Shown one piece after another: positions 1 through 10,746 of a stretch of 64,000 nt of DNA. A program made the position numbers and the translations under genes. The notes under the pieces are model-generated. The model searched no databases. It was not told the DNA's origin and saw nothing but the letters and a program-made list of their open reading frames with translations. Within the stretch, counting starts at the first letter, position 1. Each line of letters starts with the position of its first letter. The stretch covers positions 485,300 through 549,299 of the forward strand of contig NW_022985452.1 of assembly GCF_010093595.1 (NCBI RefSeq), given 5' to 3'. The stretch comes from Mytilinidion resinicola (lineage: Eukaryota > Ascomycota > Dothideomycetes > Mytilinidiales > Mytilinidiaceae).

Positions 1-87
1 CCTGGGCGTACGACGCCTTAATATAAAGCCTGAGTTACTTAGTGCTCTGCAATCTATACGCTCCTGGCGTCGAATTGGCATCAAACC

Positions 88-277
88 TCCTAAGTAGTAA
101 TCAACTTATCAATCAATCTATCAATCAAACCAATCAATTCAACTTGGGGGTCAAAAAGTATCAATCTCATCAACTCAACTTGAGCATCTCAGAAATTAAT
201 CAAATCAAATCAAATCAATCACAGCCTGTTCAACGAAGCAATCAATCAACTTGGAGACGTCAAAGTTGATTGATTGA
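88..277. repeat. Degenerate AATC/AATCA simple repeat
   Basis: Imperfect runs of AATC and AATCA, with the complementary TTGATTGATTGA at the right end. The 75-residue Asn/Gln/Ser-rich ORF through it is a by-product of the repeat. It lies just beyond the 3' end of the neighbouring minus-strand gene. Confidence 0.75.
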
Positions 278-299
278 TTGATCCCCACTCTGCATTGGC

Positions 300-1282
300 C
301 TATTCAACTTCATCGTCGGTGTCCCAGTCCTCATTCTCTCCGTCATAGTAGCATCCCTCGTCAGCGCTATTGTCCGACACCCAGAACTCGTTCTCAGAGA
401 AACAATTATGTCCTACGCTCAATGTACCTGGCACTTCGCTGAGATAGCTCGCTGCATCTGGCGATTCGTCATGCACTGATTTCGTTAGCTTCGTAGATCG
501 TGGATTACTGAGAACTTACGGCTAAGTCTATCCATGATCTTTGACAGGTCAGAATCTTCAGCTTTCGGAATAGAACTCTGACTGAAGTTCTGAAAAGCGG
601 GCATAACAATGTCTTCGTACCAGTTCTCAGACGCAGCAAGCTCGTCCCACTTCCAGTGACTAATTATCTCATCCTCTGTGACTTGCCAGAGACAAACATA
701 GTGGTCGATGCAGTATTGGTCCTTCTTGCCGTATGGATTCGAAATGTCGTAGTGCTCCATTTCAGCAGCGAGGTCCAAGATAGGCAGTCCGTTACTTATA
801 CGAATACTGGGGTCTATGGCTGTGAGAGTCTGGTCTCCCCTCCTCAATTTTCTCCATTCCGCCAACTCATTTACTGCTGCTGGCGAGCTTGTAAATGAGA
901 CGAAAGGTGTTGGCATCCAATCTTCGTGGTTGATGTGCGTGGCTAAAGAAGTTCGCCGAGATTCGATGTTGTCAAGACGTTTGTTCGGCGCTCTGGAGTT
1001 CATTTTATTGTGTTCGTCGGGCTGACTCCCAGAAAACGTGTCCCAAATTCTTAGAAGTGGCAAGCGAAACGAATGGGACCGATTATGTCGCCACGGACGC
1101 AATCGCTCTTCCGTTGACAAGTCTGGTGAGGCGCCATTCAATAGATCGAAGACCGTGAATTTATCGAGAATGTTTTCCTTGGCCATCATGAAAGAAGACC
1201 TTGTGGGCTTTGAAGGTTGCGGGAGGTGATCTTTCATCAGGCTGAGTACCCGCCCTGGTAAGAAGGGTTCGAGCACCTGCAT
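300..1282 (-). CDS. Hypothetical fungal protein, two exons
   Basis: Exons 520-1282 and 300-475 are joined by a 44 nt intron (476-519) with GTAAGT donor, GCTAACG branch site and TTTCAG acceptor. Splicing replaces a short unspliced end by an acidic tail finishing DTDDEVE and gives about 312 aa. Visible segments are RIWDTFSGS (about 78-86) and TPFVSFTSS (about 125-133), followed by a hydrophobic strand ending LPILDLA. This layout resembles a fungal domain of unknown function (DUF7587-like, possibly ADP-ribosyltransferase-like), but that is a weak recollection and no catalytic triad is claimed. The Met at 1282 is preceded by TGCATGCAG, so an upstream exon is possible; I found no obvious one. No Gln-to-stop change is seen. 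Function unknown. Confidence 0.62.
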
Positions 1283-1868
1283 GCAACAATATTCGTGTCA
1301 ATCTATCATTGGTGCTAAACTGAAGTTACTCGCGGTGTTTGACCTTTTACCCTACTTGGAATAGCGGATCTGATCTCTATGGCTCACATGATTTCTCTCT
1401 GAGAGGAGTTCAACCCATTTATCATGTATGGTTCAGTGACATGACTAGTAGTTTAAAATGACTAGCGATGATCCTTGATGAGACCGGAGAGTTGTCCGTG
1501 CTAATTAATTGGTAGGCGGATGGCTGCGGAAGTTTAACACTATCTATAGCGAACGACAACCGGCCAACCTATTGATCTAACTCGGAAGACGGCACCCATG
1601 TTTGCCAAGTAACCCCGGTCGTAACTTAGTCCCCCCATTGCGGGGCAATCGATCGACGATCGATTGCCCCGCAATGGGAACGCCCGCCGTGGGTCGGCAA
1701 ACTCTAAGCTTGCCCGACCTTGATCGATGGCGACTTCTTTCGACCCACTAAAAATAATTTCTATAATGTTCAATTCGCGAAGAAAGCATTGACCTTACAG
1801 CAAACGAAGCAGCTATAGCCCCCAACCACTAGCATATCGACCACGATACAAACACTAGCCTACGCCTT
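1283..1868. other. Intergenic, no gene seen except a palindrome
   Basis: Short ORFs on both strands show no recognisable domain or intron signals. The notable structure is the palindrome at 1634-1678. Confidence 0.5.
1634..1678. other. 45 bp perfect palindrome
   Basis: Two 22 nt arms (1634-1655 and 1657-1678) are exact reverse complements around a single A. The arms begin CCCATTGCGGGG. Weaker symmetry (GTTTGCC near 1600 against GGCAAAC near 1696) extends outward. No target-site duplication was recognised. Two comparable hairpins lie at 14520-14592 and 37750-37803. Confidence 0.85.
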
Positions 1869-3039
1869 TCACAAGCTCTCTCGAAAAATCTTCCGAAGCA
1901 AGTGTCTCAGGACAACACTGCTGTCTTCTTGACCGAACGTATTGCGAAATACCTTACCCGTCTCCTTAGTATAAGCTCGCAGCTCTGCCACATTGCGAAA
2001 GGTCTGGACTCTTTCCTCGGAATTTTCACGTCTTCGTCCCCATTCAATCAAATCAACAAACTCGGGTTGCAGCACTACAACCTAGGGTCAGCAACTCATA
2101 TGCAGTAACGTATCAGGATAGCATGCTGATACAGGAGGAAGTAACAGGTAGTGCAACAGCAGTGCTGCAGCACGGTATCAGTACTGTATCAGGAAACAGG
2201 ATGAATCAAGTAACGCGTCAGGAAGAGATACCACGTTATGCCCCCCGGGGCTGGCCCCCCTCCTTCCCCTAGTATATAAACAACGAGCTAGACACCCATA
2301 GAAAGCAGAGTTCACATCAATTTCAACCTGAGTAACAATATTGACATGTGTCCTTCGGACAGACTATAATCAGGATCAGCACGCATATTTAGAGTTTCGT
2401 ATAATGAGCTCATACTTCCTCGCATTGCTCGCATGTTTGCGGAAGCGGCTTCACACCAATAGCACGACAAAGCGCATGCCACGCAGTCAAATCGTCCTCT
2501 GTCCCATACCACATGCGCAATTCGCTCTCCAACGCATCTTGGTATCTGTTCCAGGCATCGTTTGACGCAATGTCGCCACGTCGCCAACCCTCGTGCTCTC
2601 GCAAACAGGTGTAGGACGTTGCTGGTGGTAGAGAAGGATCATACTCGAAGGTCCGGAAAGAGAGGAATAATACATCCAGAGGGGTTTTAGAAGCCTGTCG
2701 GTGATTGTGGGAGTCCCTTAGATGCTGCTTTAGGGCTTCTTCGCTGCCGAAGGATCGATCGCAAGTGTCGCAGCCGAAGGACGGAGCATGCGCAGGCGAG
2801 TCTCGCATGTGCTGTTCTAGAGCCTCCTCGCTATCGAAGGATCGATCGCAGTCGTCGCAGTCAAAGAGTGGAAGGTGAACGGGAGAGTTCCGTAGGTGCT
2901 GTTGCAGAGCCGTGCCGCTGCCGAAATAGCGTTCGCAAGTTGCGCAGTCGAAAGCATGTGCGAGCGAGTCTCGTTTGTGCTGCTGTAGAGCCTCGCCGCT
3001 GCCAAAAGTCTGGTCGCAGGGTACGCAATTGATAGCCAT
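1869..3039 (-). pseudogene. C2H2 zinc-finger protein gene split by a short TIR element
   Basis: Exon 1 (2416-3039) encodes four tandem C2H2 fingers (first residues C5, C8, H21, H28; then about 32-55, 61-84, 90-113), then a conserved fungal tail with WRRGD (152-156) and ending CEQCEE. A 52 nt intron (2364-2415) has donor GTATGA and acceptor TATAG. Exon 2 begins SVRRTHVNIV, is cut at 2334 by the 274 bp element 2060-2333, and resumes at 2059 with DLIEWGRRR, ending RESL and TGA at 1869. Removing the element and one copy of the TTGTT duplication joins NIV to DLIEW in frame. The fingers are probably nucleic-acid binding; targets unknown. No other disabling change is seen, so this is a clean insertional break unless the element is spliced out. 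Confidence 0.85.
2060..2333 (+). mobile_element. Short 10 bp-TIR element, copy 1 (274 bp)
   Basis: Ends are ACTCGGGTTG and CAACCTGAGT, a 10 bp inverted repeat with one mismatch. It is flanked by a perfect 5 bp direct repeat AACAA (2055-2059 and 2334-2338). The inside holds CAG/CTG-rich text and a TATATAAAC box about 60 bp from the right end; no protein is encoded. The 5 bp duplication and TATA box would suit a solo LTR, but the ends are not TG...CA, so it may instead be a MITE. Further copies: 12587-12860, 24680-24927, 49411-49721, 49735-50048. Confidence 0.9.
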
Positions 3040-4080
3040 GATGACAGGAATGAAGTTAATACCGCTTATATCTAAGAACTATGATGTACATATATCAGAC
3101 TCGGCGCAGAGGCGATGAGTCAAAGTGTCACCGTTCCAAGGAGCTGACTGCAGCAATGTTGTGTAACAGAGACACTTTATTTGGACCTCAAACTAGCAAT
3201 TGATTTCGCTTCTGAATGGACATACTATCATTGGGGGCCCCGTCGTGTTGCTACCACCACTTCCTTCGCCATCTCTACATCCCTCTTCCAAGGGTGTTTG
3301 TCTCTCGTCGATCAATGTGTAGGTGAGACTGCAGCTATATCGCGTATCGCGGCGTTTAATCTTTGCGAGGTGGGGTAGAGGCTACGCAGCACCCGCTGGC
3401 GCTTGGCAGTGGAGAGCGCATCGCCGTGGCCGGCCTTATAGTCGACCCAATAACCCGGCGCGCAGTAACAGGGCCTTGGTCACATGGCGGCAGGGCGTGT
3501 AGGTGGTTAAACACAGCTTCGGCATGCGTGCGCTTGGAGGAATACCGGGCGATTGCCATAAGCGGCGGCGGTGGGGAAATGGTCCGCGAGTGTTGAGTGA
3601 TGTTGATGTTGTTGATGATCGCAGTTCCACAGTAGCAGCGGCAGTTGCCGGGTTAGCCTCGGATCCCGAAATGCCAAGACTAATACGTAGCTGCTGGATG
3701 GTAGGACTTCTTTACCACGACTTGCTGAGCAGGTTAGAGCTAAGGCTTGCACGGTTCAAGAGAGGTGAAAATGCGGCCCGGAGGACCGATGTGGTGATAT
3801 ATAGAGCTCTGAGGTGGATGCACCTCCACTTGTTGCTTGCTCTGCAGCTTTTAATTATCTTGCTACACCCACCCACCAAATCGGAGGTTACACTTCCTGC
3901 ATAGATCTCCGGCGCGGAGCTATCGTAGGTGAGGCTGCTGGCCGTGCAGAGGATGCCTCGCGACGAGGGCTTAGAGGAGGCGAGAAAGCTGTTAACAATA
4001 GAAACCGTGGATTCGCGCTGCACCTACAGATAGGCTTGAAACCGTGCCGCTTCCAGGAACGCGTGCACTGTAGAGTACCT
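3040..4080. other. No gene supported
   Basis: GC-rich from about 3360, with several overlapping short ORFs on both strands (for example 3503-3904 on plus). None shows a recognisable domain, a clear start or matching splice sites. The part next to 3039 is the likely promoter side of the zinc-finger gene. Confidence 0.4.
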
Positions 4081-4090
4081 CATCTTCGGC

Positions 4091-4756
4091 GTGGCCGGGA
4101 GCACGAAGCTGAAGAAGGGCGTGAGGAGCCTCACGTCTGTGATCGAGTCCGCGAAGCCGATTATGACCTTCAGGGAGAGCTGGAACAGGACCTCCCACGA
4201 ATTTCGAGTTTATGCTCTCGGGGGTGCCCAACGACAGGCTGCTCGTCACCGAGCTCAGGCGCATGAAGCAGCCCACGGTCGACCTCTTGTGTGCAGATAT
4301 AACCCCGAACGTCACCGACAACGGGTCTCTGGTTCCCATCGCGACGGCGCACATAGAAGAGGACGTGTGGCCAGGGGCGTCAAGCAGTACGAGATCCTGA
4401 TAATCAGCTCGAGGCCGAGGGTGCTTAAAAAGCTACCGAACCCTATGGAGGTGGTTAGGATTACGGTGTCCGGGGACCCGCAGGTGAACGGAACCTTGCT
4501 CAACATCACCGTCATGTTAGTGGCCACGAGAACAAGGATGTACGAGATGGCCTAGTCCAGGATCTCGATGAACAGGAAGGCTATCGTGAGCTTCGGCGCC
4601 GGCAGGATCCAGGAGTGGAGGCAGATGGTGATCAGGAATTTCTCCTACATAGTGGTGGACCTGGAGATCGCCGTCAGCGTCCTGACGACCAAGGGCATGT
4701 GCTGCATGATCGTCGCGAGGACCACTCCTTCCCCCACGTCCTTCCCTTCGGGATGA
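4091..4756 (+). pseudogene. AGG-codon-rich broken ORF, unknown
   Basis: Open stretches in at least two frames (4091-4555, 4212-4400, 4568-4756) look like one decayed reading frame. Arg is almost always AGG and Leu often CTC, unlike neighbouring genes, which use CGN freely. Readable pieces include KLKKGVRSLTSVIES, LLVTELRRMKQPTVD, YEILIISSRPRVLKK and RIQEWRQMVIRNFS. A TAG at about 4553 and frame changes near 4200 and 4380 break it. No domain is recognised. It converges on a second AGG-rich ORF on the other strand. Origin (transfer, viral insertion or an odd native gene) cannot be decided by reading. Confidence 0.4.
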
Positions 4757-4797
4757 GCATCGGCCTGATTGAGGTGGACAGGTAGTGGTGCTTGAGG

Positions 4798-5076
4798 GCG
4801 GCGATGTGACTGAACCTGAGCAGACCCATGATTCCTGACGGTCCTCACGGTCCTATCCTTCTCCGTCACCGTGAGCGGCTTGCCCTTCAGTAATACGTGG
4901 AGCTTGGACCTAACCCTCTGCTGGTCCTCGAACGACAATACGCTCGTGCCCGTGGGCCTCTCTAAGGACCTGAACGACTGTATCGACTTGAACCTGTCTA
5001 TAGTTGACACTATCTCCCTAACTAGACCACGTTCGGCTTGTAGCACATCCCCGTGCGCTCGTCCAATCTCAATCCT
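4798..5076 (-). pseudogene. AGG-codon-rich minus-strand ORF, unknown
   Basis: The minus strand encodes ERGLVREIVSTIDRFKS and LSFEDQQRVRSKL with Arg always AGG, then shifts frame after RNHG (near 4828) into LLRFSHIAALKHHYL. Charged, helical-looking and probably soluble; no family recognised. Codon use matches the convergent ORF at 4091-4756 and differs from the rest of the window, suggesting a shared origin for about 1 kb. The start is unclear. Confidence 0.4.
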
Positions 5077-5552
5077 GTTGTTGCAGCCAATAATCCTCTA
5101 ACCAGATGGCAGCTCTATGTTTTAAAGAGAGGCTTAGGAACGCATTTGGGCTTACCTGGCGCTGGAATAGCGAGAGCATTGGCGCTGGCAGCCAAGATGG
5201 CGGCGGCGATAACCGCGGTTAACTTCATATTGGACTAGAGCGATGGTGTTAAGGGCAGGGAGCCCGAAAGAATTCTTCTTCGTGGACTGTAATAAGTAGT
5301 GTGAGGGTCCGAAGGAGAGACTTTGTTGACTTGGATCAAGCAGTAGTTAAGGGGTAGGGTCGATATTCACTCTGCCCACCGACTTCTCGGTCTCGCAAGG
5401 CTGCGAGCCCGAAGATGCCCGACATAGAACTCGCCTTGGCGACCGAGACTATCACCCCCCGTGTCAGCTCGGAAATCACGAGAAAGCACGCCTTGCTTTC
5501 CGGGTTTTCCACTACGTCACGATGAAAGCGACCCTTACGAGGAATATACTGT
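5077..5552. other. No gene supported
   Basis: Short ORFs only (for example 5053-5238 on plus). Nothing recognisable. Confidence 0.35.
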
Positions 5553-5572
5553 AACGACTAAAGTGTCTCTGC

Positions 5573-5645
5573 ACTTTGTCTTGCTTGCCACTCTGCTAGC
5601 TCTGATTACTACCATCCCTTCTGATCATAATCCTGGAGATCGCCA
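5573..5645 (-). repeat. Third copy of a DUF3295 gene 3' end
   Basis: On minus this reads GDLQDYDQKGW then TAG, with about 30 bp of 3' flank. It is nearly identical to the end of the DUF3295 gene at 22774-23367 and its flank (23335-23410) and resembles the end of the copy at 16881. The overlapping gene 5625-6150 enters it in another frame. Confidence 0.75.
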
Positions 5646-6150
5646 TATTTGTTTGAAGAGAGCTGGGAGCCTCGAAGCATACCAGCGGTTGGAGTTGGAG
5701 ATGGGCTTGGACTGGTCAATCCGCAAGTATTCCTGGAGGCTGAGATTAATCGGAACTCCCTTCGGGCCTTCGAAAACAGGCCCGTATCGAGCGTAGTTTG
5801 GATGATTGAGAGTCACTGCGTACGGCCGAAGGTTCTTTGGAATAGGGTGCTCGCATTCGGTGGCGTGCCTCCATCGGCGCAGGATGTTATGTAGTTGACG
5901 GATCAGGCCCAAGTTCACCTTTCGATTGAGGTTGTCTTTGACTGTTTATTATTAGCATGAGGAAGCCAAAGACAACAAGAGCATACTTACTGAATTGCCA
6001 TAGAACCTCATGCTCCGATATGCCTTCGGCCTCCTGCAAACGAGTGAGGCGGCGACCACGGCCTGGGTCCGGCGGATCATCGCCTCCACCTCTAGGGCCT
6101 CTTAGAAGACCAGAAGCCGTTGAGCCAGGACGAGTGTCAACTGTTGCCAT
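5625..6150 (-). CDS. Small hypothetical protein, two exons
   Basis: Exon 1 is 5991-6150 and exon 2 is 5625-5941, separated by a 49 nt intron (5942-5990) with GTAAGT, GCTAATAA and AACAG; the join is in phase and gives 158 aa. The N-terminus is Gly/Pro/Arg-rich and probably disordered (MATVDTRPGST to about residue 35). It is followed by a helical basic segment (NRKVNLGLIRQLHNILRRW). The apparent hydrophobic stretch in the unspliced frame is the intron, so no membrane segment is implied. The last residues (QIWRSPGL) run out of frame into a DUF3295 tail, so the original C-terminus may have been replaced. Family not recognised. Confidence 0.65.
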
Positions 6151-6189
6151 GTCGGGAGAATGGAAGTGAAGCGAGAGAAAGGCTCGATA

Positions 6190-6550
6190 GAAGATTGTTA
6201 ATGAGTGAGAAGAGGAAGCTCGAGGAAGTGTTGGAGTTGAAGCTGAAACTTACTTAAGAAAGTGGAGTGTAGAAGGGCGTAGAGGCGCTGCGTAGCTCTC
6301 TTTTGAATCACTCCGCCATCTTCCTCGACAGCTTATCGCATTACCAGCTACCTTGCCAGATCACCAACGTTCCGTTAGATTACGAGGAGTCTCATTTGAT
6401 CTTTCTTCTGCATCTTATTGGCTCCTCGCCACGTCAATTGCTCATCGCAAGATCGCGAGCCCGACCTAATCCGGTGTTTGTGTCACCTTGTGAGCGCCTT
6501 CTATCACGATAACCTCCCTTTCCCTCCGATTCTACCCCGGAAACCTGCTC
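6190..6550 (+). repeat. Diverged repeat shared with 23395-23780
   Basis: Both regions share an ACTTACTT(G/A)A core with GAGTGTAGAAG, then CACGTCAATTGCT, CACCTTGTGA, CTATCACGA and CTCTTTCCCTCC-like blocks in the same order. It looks like duplicated upstream or untranslated DNA of a small gene family. No protein is supported here. Confidence 0.5.
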
Positions 6551-7702
6551 AATAGCCAGTAGAGTACTCTGCTGGCCTATCAAGCATAAGCGCTCCAATT
6601 GATATCTCATTTGCGGAGGAAGTTCGACAGATCTTCGGCATGGAGTTGCCTCGCTCGAGAATGATTGAGTTATCTGTTTAGGTATCCAGCAGCTTTGCAA
6701 CATTAGGGTGCGAACCGAGCCGCTGATACACTTGACGTTCAATTTCACCCGCGTCACTGTCGTGAAACTCTCTCAGGAAAATTGTACCGCATTCGATAAT
6801 ACCGTGTTTTGGTGTGTTTTGGTCGGAGATTGTAGTTTTTCGAGGCATTTAGTAGGAAGCACCCATAGGAGTGAAAAGAAGGACAGAAAGGATCTCGCAG
6901 CGCACAGGCATAGTCCTGGGTTGGACGCCATTTGATGTCTGGACGGGAAGGGGCGTTCAAAGGAAGTTCGGGAGGCGAAGGGAAAGAGGAACGTGTTATT
7001 AGACCACAGGGCGGCGATAAGAACTCGAGAGAAGCAGTCCGGAGATGACTGGAGGAGAAGAAGAGCTTGTCGCTTATCTCGCCAAGATTCGCTAAGCCCT
7101 TTGCAGTCCATGTCTCTAAAAAAGCCGAAGTTATTCCAGACCAGGCTCTGGCTTGGTGTCCGCGCATCGCAGCGCTTGACATCAAAGTCGTATTCACCCT
7201 CAGCCGTACCTCTTCGAAGCTCAATCGTTAATCGTCCACATTTGGGATCTTCTGTGCCGATATAAAGACGTGTCTCAACTATAACTATCTGCTCAATCGT
7301 CGGATAGAAGTGGCGACCGGCTCGTGCACGCTACCACCTTGTGCACGTTTTCTCCAACCCATTAAAATTAGATTATACAGCAACGCTCTTATATAATAAG
7401 CTATAAATTAAAACTTATATATTAGTATATGCTAGAATTACTATAGAAGAGGTTTCAATTAAATATATTAATTATTTCTGGAGTAACTAGGCTTAAAACT
7501 AATAGATTTAAATCCTTTAATAACTATATATTTTTATTAAATATAAATAAATAAAAGCTATAATTAAGCTATATAAAAGTATTACTATATAACTACTATA
7601 TAAAATAGTATATATAGTAATTCTATTAATAAATATTATAATAATTAAGAACAAAGTTTTTGCTAAGTAAATATTCTAAATTAAAGTACTAGATATTTAT
7701 AG

Positions 7703-8461
7703 TGTCACGTCGTTCCTTAGCATTCTCTTGGTAGTCATCGAGGCTGCAGGTCATCACGTGCACGGACGTCACGTGATCGCGGGCCGAGGGTTCTTCCGCC
7801 GCCCGGGGTTCTGCCGGCGCGCGCTCAACTACATAGCAGGCTCGTGGCCGGAGCCTCTCTTCTCTCCACGCAACTGTAACGGGTCGTCTCTTCTACACCT
7901 TCCAAGTGTCACACACTAAGGCAGGGTATAGGTCAAGTCGTCGTCGGGGTGCAATAGTCTTCAAAAGGTGAGGCAATAATCAATCAGGGTGCAAGACGGG
8001 GTTGTTACTTCCAATAGGTAGTATTGAAGTCTTGAGTTGAACACGAGGTTCCTATCTATGCAAAGGAGCGTCCCTATATACGAAAGCTCCGTCCTAAGAA
8101 ACCTCCTGCTCGTATGGCTCGCGGCCTCGAGCTCCTCGAGCCGCTCCTCTGGCTCGCAGCCTCGAGCTCCTCGAGCGCTCGCCTGGCTCGCGCCTTCGAG
8201 CTCCTCGAGCCATCACGTGAAGCCCTGTTCCCGTGATGTCCCCCTAGATCGTTCCCATCCACCAACAGTCCGTGGTGGAAGGCAGGATGCCTATTTGTCT
8301 GACACGTGTTCCCCTTGGTTCCGTGACCTGGTCCTGCGTGATTAGCCCGATCTGTCTGTCTGTTTCCGCGAGTGCCTCTGCGCTCGGGTAGTTCGTATTG
8401 CGGGTTGTAACAGCAACCTCGTCAATAGCAATACAACCCTTTTCCAGCCACGGACCTGACA
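7703..8461 (+). mobile_element. Solo LTR (759 bp), not RIPed
   Basis: Begins TGTCACG and ends CCTGACA, a TGTCA/TGACA inverted repeat typical of fungal Ty3/gypsy LTRs. It is flanked by a perfect 5 bp repeat TATAG (7698-7702, 8462-8466). It is GC-rich inside an AT-rich host element, so it arrived after the host was mutated. A CTCGAG/GAGCTC-rich direct repeat lies at 8118-8210. The three short ORFs in it are not real genes. Confidence 0.9.
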
Positions 8462-8614
8462 TATAGTTATAATTAATAAATTATACTTTAATAGCTTTAT
8501 ATTTAGTTAAGTAATAAAAATATAGCTTTTATTATTTAAAATTACTTTAATATTATATATATAAGTAAGTTTATATAAAAAATTTTAAACTATAATAACT
8601 TTTTATTATTTATA

Positions 8615-8819
8615 NNNNNNNNNNNNNNNNNNNNNNNNNNNNNNNNNNNNNNNNNNNNNNNNNNNNNNNNNNNNNNNNNNNNNNNNNNNNNNNNNNNNNN
8701 NNNNNNNNNNNNNNNNNNNNNNNNNNNNNNNNNNNNNNNNNNNNNNNNNNNNNNNNNNNNNNNNNNNNNNNNNNNNNNNNNNNNNNNNNNNNNNNNNNNN
8801 NNNNNNNNNNNNNNNNNNN
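8615..8819. other. Assembly gap (205 N)
   Basis: Run of N inside the AT-rich DNA element; the true length is unknown. Confidence 1.
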
Positions 8820-8930
8820 TTTTTTAAAACTAATTATATTAAACTTTTATTATTAAATTTAGGTAAAAGCTTCTATAACTTATAAATATAGTATATTTAT
8901 ACTATATACTAAAAGTTTTAAGTTATTTTA

Positions 8931-9068
8931 TTAGAAATCTTTTTATTTAACCTTTAGTAACTTAATATATAATAGATATATTTTAGTGATTTTTTTATAT
9001 TAGAAATCTTTTTATTTAACCTTTAGTAACTTAATATATAATAGATATATTTTAGTGATTTTTTTATA
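8931..9068. repeat. 69 bp tandem duplication
   Basis: Two virtually identical 69 bp units (8931-8999 and 9000-9068) of AT-rich sequence beginning TTAGAAATC. Being identical, they duplicated after RIP, or this is an assembly artefact beside the gap. Confidence 0.85.
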
Positions 9069-10746
9069 TTCCTAAATACTAAGTATAGTAGTATATAATA
9101 GTAAAAATCTAGCTAATTCTATTAGAGCGTTACAATTTAGCAATGTTGTTGGGGTTTTTAAGAAACCGTGCACGAGGTGGTAGCGTGCACGAGCCAGTCG
9201 CCACTTCTAAGGTCGCAAAGTGTTGTATGCTTCCGTCAAGAAACTCCCGCATCTTTGGAAATTGCTAATTTGACGGCTATATAGGAACAGCAGAAACATG
9301 CATCAGAGGTTCAGCATGCAACGTCGAAATCGCGTGCGCTTCTTCTAGGAAAGATTACATTACAGGAAGCACTCGAGGATGACGATAACACGCTTCTGAG
9401 AATAACATACCCCGAGCAACGATTGCGTTTCTTTGTCTATCTCCTCACTTATCGTGATAAAATTAAAGCTATTGTGTCGTGCCACCTAGGCTCTAGCAAA
9501 GGGAACATTTGTCGAATGGCAGAACCCTCGGAGTGGATGACGGGCAGCTTCAATGTTTGCATACCAATTTACGCCGACAAATGGGCTCACGACACCAGCA
9601 AAAGAGTGCTTATCCGGTTTCCTCTACCCTACAAGACAGGCGACTCAAAATATCTAGGAAATGCGGACGAGAAGCTCCGTTGTGAAGCCGCGGCCTTTAT
9701 CTGGATCCGGCAGAACTGTCCTTCTGTTCCAATACCATACTTATGGGGTTTTGGTTTCTCCAATGGGCAGAGTGTATGTTTTCGTGGCCTACCTTAAGAC
9801 AATATGCTAATCTCTTTGTTGAATCTATACAGTTCACCACGCCTGAAAATATGCCCTTTTACACCCGACTAATGTGGTGCTTTTAACAGACCATATTATT
9901 GCTACTTAGATACTCCCTCCCATGTCGATACATAGGCCACAGATGTCCCTATCCCCTAGAGACTGGATATCTTGTTATGGAATATATAGAAGAGAAAGAT
10001 AGGAAGATGCTTTTAGAATCTTGGGAAGAACTACGTCATAACCGCGTCCGAAGGGCCAACCTTTTCAGCGATCTGTCTTGTATTATCCTCTCCTTGACTC
10101 AGTTTCCCCTGCCACGTATAGGATCACTGACAATTAATAATCGAGGCATTCTGAGTCTAACAAATCGGTCTTTGACACTTCGACTCTAATACTTAGAAAA
10201 CGAGGGAATTCCAACCGGCATCGACAGAAACCTCATGTACTCTACCACGGAGTTATACTTACTTGATCTCTTAAGGTGCCACGATAATCGCATACGACAT
10301 CAACCTAATTCCATCCGCGATGAGTACAACGGTAGAGCGCAGATGGCGGCATTAACAGTTATGCGAGCCATTCATCCCCATTTTATTGCTCGCAATCTTT
10401 GCTATAGACCTTTTGTTTTTACCCTTATAGACCTCCACCAGAGTAATATACTTGTCGACGACGATTGGCACATCAAATCTCTTATCGACTTAGAGTGGGC
10501 GTGCTCGTTGCCAATTGAAATGCTACACCCTCTGTGGTGGTTAACCAGCCGAGGAGTGGATTAACTAGAAAGAGGCGAGCACCTTGAGGCCTACAGTAAG
10601 GTGCATGGAGAGTTCTTGAACTCTTTTAAAGCAGAGGAGAGACTGTTTCCTTCCAAAAATAGTAATATCTTGTATCGCACTACCCGTGGCTTTCGCGTAG
10701 TGCAAGTTTCTCGTTCCTCGAAATTTGCCCCACTTCCACCTAACTA

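Larger units (their letters stand above)
7307..9207. mobile_element. Tc1/mariner-type DNA element, RIPed, with TIRs
   Basis: Terminal inverted repeats start GAAGTGGCGAC(C/T)GGCTCGTG and stay similar for about 55 bp. The flanks carry TA duplications (7305-7306, 9208-9209). The interior is extremely AT-rich, as expected after RIP, so no transposase can be read. It contains a solo LTR (7703-8461), a 205 bp gap and a 69 bp tandem duplication. TA target and length suit a Tc1/mariner or pogo element. Confidence 0.8.
7000..9290 (-). pseudogene. Unknown coding exon interrupted by a TA-flanked element
   Basis: On minus, a frame reading FLTEAYNTLRPY (9210-9260) continues beyond the element at 7304 as PTIEQIVIVETRLYIGTED and onward to about 7030 (VKRCDARTPSQSLVWNNFGF). 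Removing element 7307-9207 and one TA joins the two parts in one frame. The pattern of charged and hydrophobic residues looks like a real domain, but I do not recognise it. Both outer ends are unclear, and the 9.2 kb side overlaps the upstream part of the phosphotransferase remnant on plus. Confidence 0.4.

Noticed and set aside
5887..6150. Membrane anchor in the unspliced ORF (YALVVFGFLMLIINS)
   Set aside because: That stretch is the translated intron 5942-5990, which has canonical splice signals.
6754..7224. 156 aa minus ORF
   Set aside because: A different minus frame continues across the transposon junction (IVIVETRLYIG) and is better supported.
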